Part shown: positions 9,245 through 19,712 of the stretch, one piece after another
Position numbering within the stretch: the stretch's first letter is position 1
How the letters are laid out: each line of letters opens with the position of its first letter
DNA from: an uncultured Gammaproteobacteria bacterium
GTDB taxonomy: Bacteria > Pseudomonadota > Gammaproteobacteria > UBA6429 > Thiohalophilaceae
Assembly (NCBI GenBank): GCA_937967995.1
Contig: CALBTB010000006.1
Location: 186,001-250,000 of the forward strand
DNA length: 64,000 nucleotides
Reading direction: 5' to 3'
Notes under the pieces: generated by a model
Databases searched by the model: none
What the model was told of the DNA's origin: nothing
Seen by the model: the letters and a program-made list of their open reading frames with translations, nothing else
Translations under genes and position numbers: made by a program

Positions 9245-10195
9245 GTGAACAGACAAACCACAACGGCACCGACCATTGTCTGCCTGATGGGGCCGACCGC
9301 CTCCGGTAAAACCGATCTGGCCGTGGAACTCGTAAAGCGTTTTCCGTTTGAAATTATCAGTGTCGATTCGGCCATGGTCTACCGTGGCATGGATATCGGT
9401 ACCGCCAAACCGGAACCGGAAATATTACAACTGGCGCCACATCGCCTGATCGATTTTCTGGATCCTGCCGAAGCTTATTCGGCTGCCAGTTTCTGTGCCG
9501 ATGCAGAACGGGAGATACAGGATATTCTCGCGCAGGGTAAAACGCCCCTGTTAGTCGGTGGCACGATGATGTATTACCGTTCCCTGTTGCAGGGTCTGGC
9601 GGAATTACCCTCGGCGGATGAACAGACTCGACAGGCGATTCTTGAGCAAGCAAATCGCGACGGGTGGGAGCGAATGCATGCACAGTTAGCGGATATTGAT
9701 CCAGTGTCCGCCGATAAAATTCATCCTAACGATCCGCAACGTATTCAACGGGCACTGGAAGTGTACCGGCTGACCGGTGCACCGTTGTCGGAATGGCAGG
9801 CACGCCCGGCCCGATCGGGCACCTGGCAGGCAACATCAATTGGCCTGTTTCCATCGGAGCGAAGCTGGTTACATCAACGGATCGAACAGCGATTTCATCG
9901 CATGCTGGAAGCGGGATTTGAACAGGAGGTAAAAACCCTGTTCGACCGGGGTGATTTACACGTGGACCTGCCATCGATCAGGGCAGTCGGTTACCGCCAG
10001 ATGTGGTCTTACCTGTCGGGAGAGTGGGACCGCCAGACGATGCTGGAGCGGGCCGTCAGTGCTACCCGGCAACTGGCCAAACGCCAGCTGACCTGGTTGC
10101 GTTCGATGCCGGAATTAAACACTTTTGATTGTATAAACAAAGACTTAACCACTAATATCTTGAATCTGATCAAGACCATCCCTATGAATGTGTAA
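9245..10195 (+). CDS. miaA: tRNA dimethylallyltransferase MiaA
   Basis: Transfers a dimethylallyl group to A37 of tRNAs reading codons that begin with U. The GTG start gives MNRQTTTAP ahead of the P-loop [11 protein letters not shown] (about residues 16-26). The segments [35 protein letters not shown] and [18 protein letters not shown] are family signatures, and the 316-residue length is normal. It begins three bases after mutL and is followed by hfq, the classical mutL-miaA-hfq-hflX order. Confidence 0.96.
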   Translation: MNRQTTTAPTIVCLMGPTASGKTDLAVELVKRFPFEIISVDSAMVYRGMDIGTAKPEPEILQLAPHRLIDFLDPAEAYSAASFCADAEREIQDILAQGKTPLLVGGTMMYYRSLLQGLAELPSADEQTRQAILEQANRDGWERMHAQLADIDPVSADKIHPNDPQRIQRALEVYRLTGAPLSEWQARPARSGTWQATSIGLFPSERSWLHQRIEQRFHRMLEAGFEQEVKTLFDRGDLHVDLPSIRAVGYRQMWSYLSGEWDRQTMLERAVSATRQLAKRQLTWLRSMPELNTFDCINKDLTTNILNLIKTIPMNV

Positions 10196-10318
10196 GCAAT
10201 GATATGCTAGACTACTGGTACTGGAACGATTATTAGAATTAATCCCGGTTTTTCTAGAACTTAAGCAGCACACAATAATCAAAATGCCTATAAAAATTAT
10301 AAAGTTTGGAGAATAACT

Positions 10319-10567
10319 ATGAGTAAAGGGCAAGCACTGCAAGACCCGTTTTTGAATGCTTTACGCAAGGAGCGCATACCTGTTTCAATTTATCTCGTTA
10401 ATGGCATTAAACTTCAGGGGCAGGTGGAATCGTTTGATCAATTTGTTGTGTTACTGCGCAATAGCGTTAGTCAAATGGTTTACAAGCATGCCATCTCAAC
10501 CATTGTTCCGGCGCGCAATATCAAATTGCCGATGGCGGATGATCAAACTGCTCCAGGAAATGCCTGA
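10319..10567 (+). CDS. hfq: RNA chaperone Hfq
   Basis: An 82-residue Sm-like protein forming a hexameric ring that pairs small RNAs with mRNAs. The Sm1 core has [25 protein letters not shown], and the Sm2 motif is [12 protein letters not shown]. The distal and proximal RNA-contact residues Q8, D9, F42 and Y55-K56-H57 are retained. The C-terminal tail is short (about 15 residues) compared with E. coli. TTGGAGAA lies before the ATG. A 123-base AT-rich gap after miaA probably contains a promoter. Confidence 0.97.
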   Translation: MSKGQALQDPFLNALRKERIPVSIYLVNGIKLQGQVESFDQFVVLLRNSVSQMVYKHAISTIVPARNIKLPMADDQTAPGNA

Positions 10568-10605
10568 CCTGACACTGGCTGATTTTATCGGCAGGAGGGG
10601 TTGCG

Positions 10606-11937
10606 TTGTTTGAACGCCCCGGTGGTGGTGAACGAGCTATCCTTGTTCATCTCGATCTTTCGCAGTCTGCCGATTCCAGTCATGCTGATTCGCTGAATGA
10701 ATTTCGTGAACTGGCTGTCGCGGCCGGTGCAGAGATCATGACAGTCATAACCGGTACCCGACGGGTACCAGATTCAAAATATTTCGCCGGTTCCGGCAAG
10801 GTCGAAGAAATTGCTCAACAGGTCAGGGAACATACTGCTGATCTGGTCCTGTTTAATCATGATCTGTCACCCGTGCAGGAACGTAACCTGGAAAAAGCCT
10901 TTCAGTGCCGAGTACTGGACAGAACCGGATTAATTCTCGATATATTTGCGCAACGGGCGCGATCCCATGAAGGTAAATTACAGGTCGAACTGGCCCAGTT
11001 AAAACATCTCTCGACCCGGCTGGTTCGCGGCTGGACCCACCTGGAAAGACAAAAAGGTGGTATTGGTTTACGCGGCCCGGGTGAAACCCAGCTCGAAACA
11101 GACCGCCGTTTGCTGGGTGAACGCATCAAGCAATTAAATAAAAAGCTGGAGAAAGTGCAGAAACAGCGCGAACAGGGTCGGCGCGGCAGAAAACGGGCTT
11201 CCTTACCGACTGTTTCACTGGTGGGGTACACCAATGCCGGCAAATCCACACTCTTTAATTATATGACTGAGTCGCAGGTGTTTGCGGCGGATCAGCTGTT
11301 TGCCACGCTTGATCCCACTCTGCGCCGGATTGAGCTTGAAAATAATCAGGCGGCGGTCCTGGCGGATACCGTGGGTTTTATTCGCGATTTACCCCATGAC
11401 CTGGTGGCTGCGTTTCGGTCTACATTGCAGGAAACACGTGAAGCGGACCTGTTGTTACATGTCATTGATGCACACGACGCTCAGCGCAATGACCATATAG
11501 AACAGGTCAACCGGGTATTGCAGGAGATCAACGCTGACGAGTGTCCGCAATTATTGGTGTACAACAAAATCGATTTGCTCGATGATGTGGAACCGCATAT
11601 TGATAGGGACAGTGAAGGTAAGCCGCAGCGGGTCTGGTTATCTGCTGTCAGTGGTGCCGGTATCGAGCTGCTGTACCAGGCCATCACCGAATTATTGCAA
11701 CAGGCCAGTATCGAAGAGTGCCTGATTCTGTCGCCTGCACAGGGCAAACTGCATGCCCGCCTGCATGAACTGGGCACTGTCCTGCTGGAGGAAACCGACA
11801 ACCAGGGCCGCTGGCTGATGAATGTCCGCATGCCGGCCAGCCTGTGGCAGGGGCTGGACAAGCATTATGCGCTCAATCAATGTATTTGCGAGAAATCCGA
11901 GGACGATCATCTTGCGATACAGGGCAAGGCTCCCTAG
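10606..11937 (+). CDS. hflX: Ribosome-rescue GTPase HflX
   Basis: A 443-residue GTPase of the HflX family that splits stalled ribosomes under stress. The TTG start at 10606 is chosen because it gives MFERPGGGERAILVHLDL, matching family N-termini, and sits six bases behind AGGAGGGG. The middle has KGGIGLRGPGETQLETDRR, and the G domain has GYTNAGKSTLFN, DTVGFIRDLPHDLVAAF and YNKIDLL. The position 38 bases after hfq is the conserved hfq-hflX arrangement. Confidence 0.95.
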   Translation: MFERPGGGERAILVHLDLSQSADSSHADSLNEFRELAVAAGAEIMTVITGTRRVPDSKYFAGSGKVEEIAQQVREHTADLVLFNHDLSPVQERNLEKAFQCRVLDRTGLILDIFAQRARSHEGKLQVELAQLKHLSTRLVRGWTHLERQKGGIGLRGPGETQLETDRRLLGERIKQLNKKLEKVQKQREQGRRGRKRASLPTVSLVGYTNAGKSTLFNYMTESQVFAADQLFATLDPTLRRIELENNQAAVLADTVGFIRDLPHDLVAAFRSTLQETREADLLLHVIDAHDAQRNDHIEQVNRVLQEINADECPQLLVYNKIDLLDDVEPHIDRDSEGKPQRVWLSAVSGAGIELLYQAITELLQQASIEECLILSPAQGKLHARLHELGTVLLEETDNQGRWLMNVRMPASLWQGLDKHYALNQCICEKSEDDHLAIQGKAP

Positions 11938-11987
11938 AATTCTCATCTACACTTTTTAGCCCTAGCACAACGCATCAGGAGTGACAC

Positions 11988-13166
11988 ATGGCGTGGAATG
12001 AACCCGGTAATTCCGGGGATAAAGACAAAGACCCTTGGAACAAACAGCGTGGTGAGCAGGGGCCGCCGGATCTCGAGGATATCGTCAAGAACTTGCAGAA
12101 CAAGGTTACCGGCATATTTGGTGGTAAGCGCGGCGGAGGCGGATCTGGCCGTGGTCGCGGTTCCGACAGTGGCATGGGTGGCATTATTTCCATCATCGTG
12201 GTGCTGCTGGTCATCTGGGTCGTGTATAGCTCCGTCTATATCCTGAACGAACGTCAGAACGGCGTGGTGTTACGTTTTGGTGAGTATGTCACGACGATAC
12301 AACCCGGTTTTAATGTTCGTTTTCCTTATCCCATTGAGACGGTGGATGTCGTTGATGTGCAAACCGTGCGGGCATTCACTATTGGGCAGGGCACCAACGA
12401 AGCCCTGATGCTCACCAAGGACAAGAATATTGTAGATATTGAGTACGTAGTGCAGTTCCAAGTTGCCGATGCCAAAATGTATGTACTTAATACTCGCGAC
12501 CCATTAGTCAGTCTGGAGCATGCTTCTCACACGGCGGTGCGCGAAATGGTTGGACAGAATGAAATGGAATACGTGCAGACCCAGGGACGCTCAGAATTTG
12601 CGATCAAGTCCAAGGAACGTATTCAGGAGATTTTGGACCGTTATCAAACCGGTCTGATTATAATCAGTTTTGAAATGCAGAAAGCGCAGGCACCACGTAA
12701 AGTCATTCCGGCTTACGAAGAAGTCAACGCCGCGCAGCAGGAAAAAGAAGCCGAAATTAACAAGGCACAACAATATGCCAATACCATTATCCCCAAGGCC
12801 GAGGGTGAGGCTAACCGAATACTGGAACAGGCACAGCAATATAAAGAGACACTGATTGCCCGCGCCAATGGTGACGCTGAGCGCTTCAAAAAGTTACTTG
12901 TCCAGTATGAAAAGGCTCCGCGGGTAACACGCGAACGCCTCTACCTGGAAACCATGCAGGACATTCTGGGTAACAGCAAGAAGGTCATCGTTGATGTCGA
13001 CAAGGGCAACAGCCTGTTGTATTTGCCGCTGGATCAGATCGTGCCAAGAAATTTACTCAAGCGCGGTGGTGATTCGAGTGAGACCAGTAGTCCGAATTTC
13101 GGACTACCCAGTGAGATGCCGGAAACTTCGGCAGATCGTTCACGTTCACGCAGCAGGGAGAGATAA
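11988..13166 (+). CDS. hflK: FtsH protease modulator HflK
   Basis: An inner-membrane SPFH (prohibitin-like) protein that forms a large cage with HflC around the FtsH protease. The N-terminus is Gly/Arg-rich and cytoplasmic (about 1-62), followed by one membrane segment (about 65-86) and the periplasmic SPFH domain (LNERQNGVVLRFGEY onwards) with a long Ala/Glu/Gln helix (about 240-300). AGGAGT precedes the ATG. hflC follows after two bases. Confidence 0.95.
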   Translation: MAWNEPGNSGDKDKDPWNKQRGEQGPPDLEDIVKNLQNKVTGIFGGKRGGGGSGRGRGSDSGMGGIISIIVVLLVIWVVYSSVYILNERQNGVVLRFGEYVTTIQPGFNVRFPYPIETVDVVDVQTVRAFTIGQGTNEALMLTKDKNIVDIEYVVQFQVADAKMYVLNTRDPLVSLEHASHTAVREMVGQNEMEYVQTQGRSEFAIKSKERIQEILDRYQTGLIIISFEMQKAQAPRKVIPAYEEVNAAQQEKEAEINKAQQYANTIIPKAEGEANRILEQAQQYKETLIARANGDAERFKKLLVQYEKAPRVTRERLYLETMQDILGNSKKVIVDVDKGNSLLYLPLDQIVPRNLLKRGGDSSETSSPNFGLPSEMPETSADRSRSRSRER

Positions 13167-13168
13167 GC

Positions 13169-14041
13169 ATGTCCAATCGTTCCTTAACCATACTGATTAG
13201 CCTGTTTGTCGTGGGCCTGATTATTTATTTTGCAACGTTTACCGTCAGTGAAAAAGAATATGCGATTCGAATTGCGGTAGGTAAATTTGACAAGAGTGAC
13301 TTTGAGCCGGGTCTGCACTTCAAGATTCCGATTTACCATGAAGTCAACAAGTACGATAAGCGTATCCTTAGCTACGATGCACCCAAGCAACGTTACCTGA
13401 CCAAGGACAACGAACCGCTGGACGTGGATTACTACGCCAAGTGGCGCATTGTCGATGTTGAGACGTACTATAAAAGATTGTCCGGATCGGAAGCACTGGC
13501 GCGACAACGTTTTGATTCAATAATCAATCGTGGTCTGCTGGATGCCTTTGGTAAACGCACCATGTGGGAATTAATTTCAGATGAACGCGCTGATGTAATG
13601 AGCACAATTACCCAACGTGCTGATGAACAGATCAGGGAGTTTGGTGTAAAAATTGTTGACGTGCGGGTTAAACGCATCGAGATGCCGGATAATATTCGGG
13701 CTGAAATCTACAATCGGATGGAATCTGAACGTAAGAAAGAGGCAGCCCGTTACCGTGCGGAAGGTGTCGGTGCGGCGACCAAGATCAAGGCCGAAGCCGA
13801 AAAGCAAAGCCAGATATTACTGGCCAAGGCCTATGAAGAAGCGCAAAAAACCCGCGGTGCCGGTGATGCCGAAGCGGCCCGCCTGTATGCCGAGGCTTAT
13901 AACAAGAATGCCGAATTCTTCTCGTTCTATCGTTCGTTACAGGCCTATCGTGAATCCTTTGAAGCCAATGACCAGGTACTGGTGCTGGAACCGGATTCCG
14001 ACTTCTTCAAATACTTTAACAAGTCCAAAGCCGGTAAATAG
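13169..14041 (+). CDS. hflC: FtsH protease modulator HflC
   Basis: The 290-residue partner of HflK. An N-terminal membrane anchor (about residues 6-25) is followed by the SPFH domain (VSEKEYAIRIAVGKFD) and a charged coiled-coil rich in Ala, Glu and Lys (about 185-245). It starts two bases after hflK, so expression is surely coupled. It is closed by a strong intrinsic terminator at 14071-14120, so the upstream operon ends here, although a DUF2065 gene follows at once. Confidence 0.95.
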   Translation: MSNRSLTILISLFVVGLIIYFATFTVSEKEYAIRIAVGKFDKSDFEPGLHFKIPIYHEVNKYDKRILSYDAPKQRYLTKDNEPLDVDYYAKWRIVDVETYYKRLSGSEALARQRFDSIINRGLLDAFGKRTMWELISDERADVMSTITQRADEQIREFGVKIVDVRVKRIEMPDNIRAEIYNRMESERKKEAARYRAEGVGAATKIKAEAEKQSQILLAKAYEEAQKTRGAGDAEAARLYAEAYNKNAEFFSFYRSLQAYRESFEANDQVLVLEPDSDFFKYFNKSKAGK

Positions 14042-14070
14042 ACGACATTCTGTTTTAGTATACAAGCATA

Positions 14071-14120
14071 CCGGGCCGTCACCTTTCTGATGGATTTTGA
14101 AAGGGGCCCGGATTTTTTTT
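14071..14120 (+). terminator. Intrinsic terminator after hflC
   Basis: CCGGGCC at 14071-14077 pairs with GGCCCGG at 14105-14111, and CCTTTC (14082-14087) pairs with GAAAGG (14099-14104), leaving a four-base bulge. Eight T residues (14113-14120) follow. It lies directly before the DUF2065 start codon. Confidence 0.85.
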
Positions 14121-14129
14121 GGAATGGGT

Positions 14130-14318
14130 ATGGGCGACGTATTTTGGGTATCATTGGCACTGGTACTGGTGCTGGAAGGACTGCTTCCGGCAGTAAATCC
14201 GGCCCTGTATCGCCGCATGGTACAAATGATAAGTGAACGAGATGATGGCAGTATGCGTCGCATCGGACTGGTGATGATGGCGCTGGGAGCCGTCATCATA
14301 TATTTAGTAAAATCCTGA
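14130..14318 (+). CDS. DUF2065 small membrane protein (YjeT-like)
   Basis: A 62-residue inner-membrane protein with two membrane segments (about 3-20 and 45-60) joined by a charged loop, MVQMISERDDGSMRR. This pattern and its place between hflC and the hisZ/purA genes match DUF2065/YjeT, whose function is unknown. The ATG at 14130 has GGA six bases upstream; an ATG two codons earlier is equally open. hisZ begins two bases after the stop. It follows immediately on the T-run of the hflC terminator, so it depends on read-through or a promoter within the hairpin region. Confidence 0.85.
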   Translation: MGDVFWVSLALVLVLEGLLPAVNPALYRRMVQMISERDDGSMRRIGLVMMALGAVIIYLVKS

Positions 14319-14319
14319 C

Positions 14320-16829
<2,510 letters not shown>

Positions 16830-16969
16830 CGCAGAATAAGATTAACAAATAGCATCTAAGTCCCGCAATTTAAGATGATTATAAGCGGGCAATAAGATAA
16901 TCAGTTTTTAAATACCTGCCGTATTTGATACGACACGTGTATTCCCAATTATAAGGGGTGGGAAGATAC

Positions 16970-18526
16970 ATGCTGTTCAATTCGTATGAATTTATTCTGC
17001 TTTTTCTGCCGGTTGTCCTGGTCGTATTTTACTTATTAGCCCGCGTAACAAATCATGATGTTGCGATTTTCTGGCTGGTCATTGCGTCAATTTTTTTCTA
17101 CGGATGGTGGAATCCGTATTATGTCATCCTCATCGTGGGTTCGATGCTGTTTAACTACAGTATTGGCCTGTTAATCGGCAAACATCATCATAAATCGCCA
17201 CGCATGGCACTTTATTTATTTGTAATCGGGATTACCGTCAACCTCGGCTTGCTAGGTTACTTCAAGTATTTTAATTTCTTTATCAATAATCTTTCTGTAC
17301 TGGGCTTTGATGTCAGTTACCAGAACATTATTTTGCCGCTGGCCATATCTTTCTTTACCTTTCAACAAATCGCATTTCTGACGGATGTGTACCAGAGTAA
17401 AACCTGTGAATATAACCTGTTGCATTACGGACTGTTTGTCGTCTTCTTTCCGCAACTAATCGCCGGACCGATCGTCCATCATAAGGAAATGCTGCCGCAA
17501 TTCGAAAAGAAACAGACGTTTATTCTTAATTATGAAAACCTGTCCGTTGGTGCGGCTATTTTTATCATTGGGCTGTTTAAGAAAGTTATTATTGCAGACG
17601 GCGTAGCAACGTATTCGACACCGGTTTTTAACGCGGCAGACCAGGGCGAGGTGATTACCTTTTTTGAAGCCTGGGGCGGAGTGCTGGCATATACCTTTCA
17701 GATCTATTTCGACTTTTCCGGTTATTCTGATATGGCGATCGGGCTGGCGCGTATGTTTGGAATCAGGCTGCCCCTGAATTTCCATTCCCCCTACAAGGCG
17801 CTCAATATTATTGATTTCTGGCGGCGCTGGCATATCACCCTGTCGCGATTCCTGCGGGATTATCTGTATTTTCCACTCGGTGGTAACCGAAAAGGCAAGT
17901 CCAGGCGCTATGTTAATCTGCTTACTGTGATGCTGTTAGGCGGGCTCTGGCACGGTGCCGGCTGGACGTTTGTTATCTGGGGCGGACTGCATGGCCTTTA
18001 CCTGGTCATCAATCACGCCTGGCATGCGATATTACGAACATTGAAGCTGGAAAAAATATGTGAACGTCGCGTATTTAAAGTGCTGGCATGGAGTGTGACG
18101 TTTCTCGCCGTGGTGGTTGCCTGGGTCTTTTTCAGGGCCACCACCTACGATGGCGCCCTGAATATGATGACAGGCATGATGGGCTTCAATGGTATCGTTT
18201 TACCCGAGTCTTATCAGTTTCTGGCAAACAAAATTTCAGGTCTGGACACTGGCGCGGTTAATTATTTTTATGGTCTTAGGCAATATTTGATTCTGATGCT
18301 TTTGGTGCTGGTGGTTGTGTTTATGCCAAATACGCAGCAAATGATGCGATCGTTTGAACCGGCATATCGGTATAACGAGATTTATGGAAAAGATGTCAGT
18401 AAACATCGCATTGGCGGGTTTCAGATCAGACTGAACCATGTAACGGGCATCGCATTGTCAATTTTGTTTGTTTATCTGTTATTCAATCTGACCAAGGTCA
18501 GTGAGTTTCTTTATTTTCAGTTTTAA
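16970..18526 (+). CDS. MBOAT-family O-acyltransferase (AlgI-like)
   Basis: A 518-residue polytopic inner-membrane protein of the membrane-bound O-acyltransferase family, most like AlgI/PatA types that pass acetyl groups across the membrane to a surface glycan. The invariant His lies in GGLWHGAGWTF (H328), with the upstream conserved block RRWHITLSRFLRDYLYFP (about 285-302). About ten or more hydrophobic segments are seen. The ATG at 16970 is preceded by GGAAG; an upstream GTG adds four residues. It pairs with the SGNH-type gene that follows. The target sugar is unknown. The region is AT-richer than purA and rnr, suggesting transfer. Confidence 0.88.
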   Translation: MLFNSYEFILLFLPVVLVVFYLLARVTNHDVAIFWLVIASIFFYGWWNPYYVILIVGSMLFNYSIGLLIGKHHHKSPRMALYLFVIGITVNLGLLGYFKYFNFFINNLSVLGFDVSYQNIILPLAISFFTFQQIAFLTDVYQSKTCEYNLLHYGLFVVFFPQLIAGPIVHHKEMLPQFEKKQTFILNYENLSVGAAIFIIGLFKKVIIADGVATYSTPVFNAADQGEVITFFEAWGGVLAYTFQIYFDFSGYSDMAIGLARMFGIRLPLNFHSPYKALNIIDFWRRWHITLSRFLRDYLYFPLGGNRKGKSRRYVNLLTVMLLGGLWHGAGWTFVIWGGLHGLYLVINHAWHAILRTLKLEKICERRVFKVLAWSVTFLAVVVAWVFFRATTYDGALNMMTGMMGFNGIVLPESYQFLANKISGLDTGAVNYFYGLRQYLILMLLVLVVVFMPNTQQMMRSFEPAYRYNEIYGKDVSKHRIGGFQIRLNHVTGIALSILFVYLLFNLTKVSEFLYFQF

Positions 18527-18531
18527 TTACT

Positions 18532-19503
18532 ATGCGCACATCTTTAAAAAAATGGTATTTTATTTATATCGTCGGTATTCCGGCGGTTATCATGGTTGCG
18601 CAGTTTTTTGCATTCAAGAATTATGATGTCTATTCATTATCCCGTTATTCGTACAAATTCAACCATGCGTGCTGGGTGGATTCAAAACCGGAATATATTG
18701 TATTAGGCAGCAGCACGGCGCGTTATAGTGTGATACCGAAACTGATCGCCGATATGAACGGTATCGATCCGGAACGCGTCGTCAACCTGGCAATGAATGC
18801 TGCCACGCCCTGGCAAAATTACAATACCTACGACATAAATATCGACACGCTTCGCGAGGCGAAGGTTGTGTATTACAACCTCGATCCGTGGATACTGACA
18901 GAGCGTTACTACAAACACTCAACTTATGAACGCATTCTGTGGAACCATGCGCAATGGAAACAGTTTGCTGAGGAAGAACGCGCGGCGAATAATTATTTCA
19001 TGCCTGCATCACTATTCCTGCGAAATTTCAGCCGCCGTAAGTGCCGGGTTGAATTTGACGACAGGGGGTACAGCCGATTACAGACGCGTGACTTAAGGCC
19101 GTTGGACGAGTGGGAATATGGAAAATGGTATCGTGCAGGTGATGTGTTTGGAATTTCCGAGTTCGAGTTAAAGTACATCAGGGAGCTGAAATCGATCGTT
19201 GAAAAAAATGGCAGTGAATTTGTCATTCTGTTAATTCCAAAACATCAGCGCTGGTTAACCGCTTATTCAAAGGAAACGGAGTTTGACGGACAACTGGTCG
19301 ACAGACTGAATGACTTGCTGGGGAAAGTCAGGGTCGTGGGCAGCTATGATGCCGCCAGATACAACCTGACGGATCAGGATTTTTTCGATAATTACCATTT
19401 GTCGCATAGCGGCGCCGAAAAATATACGCAAATTGAATTTACGAATATACAGCGCCACCTGGATATTCCAATGTTGCCCTTCAGAAATCTATATAGTTAT
19501 TGA
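18532..19503 (+). CDS. Membrane-anchored SGNH-like protein, partner of the MBOAT gene
   Basis: A 323-residue protein with one N-terminal membrane segment (about 9-27) and a periplasmic domain. The catalytic signs of an SGNH/GDSL fold are visible: the nucleophile loop VLGSSTARY near residue 60 and D286-x2-H289 in NYHLSHSGAE. Such proteins (DltD- or AlgJ-like) commonly act beside an MBOAT protein to place acyl groups on a polymer. It starts five bases after the MBOAT stop. No exact family is recognised. It ends 17 bases before a tRNA-Leu gene on the other strand. Confidence 0.75.
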   Translation: MRTSLKKWYFIYIVGIPAVIMVAQFFAFKNYDVYSLSRYSYKFNHACWVDSKPEYIVLGSSTARYSVIPKLIADMNGIDPERVVNLAMNAATPWQNYNTYDINIDTLREAKVVYYNLDPWILTERYYKHSTYERILWNHAQWKQFAEEERAANNYFMPASLFLRNFSRRKCRVEFDDRGYSRLQTRDLRPLDEWEYGKWYRAGDVFGISEFELKYIRELKSIVEKNGSEFVILLIPKHQRWLTAYSKETEFDGQLVDRLNDLLGKVRVVGSYDAARYNLTDQDFFDNYHLSHSGAEKYTQIEFTNIQRHLDIPMLPFRNLYSY

Positions 19504-19520
19504 ACAGACAAAGATTTAGA

Positions 19521-19607
19521 TGGTGCCGAGGAGAGGACTTGAACCTCCACGGGGTTACCCCCACTAGCACCTGAAGCTAGCGCGTCTACCAATTCCGCCA
19601 CCTCGGC
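19521..19607 (-). tRNA. tRNA-Leu (anticodon CAG)
   Basis: Read on the minus strand, the 87-base sequence begins GCCGAGGTGGCGGAATTGG and ends with an encoded CCA. The acceptor arms GCCGAGG and CCTCGGC pair, the anticodon arm CTAGC/GCTAG encloses TTCAGGT with anticodon CAG (19571-19573), and there is a long variable arm as expected for leucine tRNAs. The T arm GGTTCAAGTCC is intact. Confidence 0.97.
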
Positions 19608-19712
19608 ATGGTGCAAGTCTGAACAGACTCAAGGTCGCGCACTTTAACGGGTACCTGCTGGGCTGTCAATGCGATTGCGCTCGTCATGCATTCCATATAC
19701 CCTGCGCGTCTT

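Noticed and set aside
16862..16890. CCCGC/GCGGG hairpin after purA as an intrinsic terminator
   Set aside because: The loop is long and no T-run follows directly.
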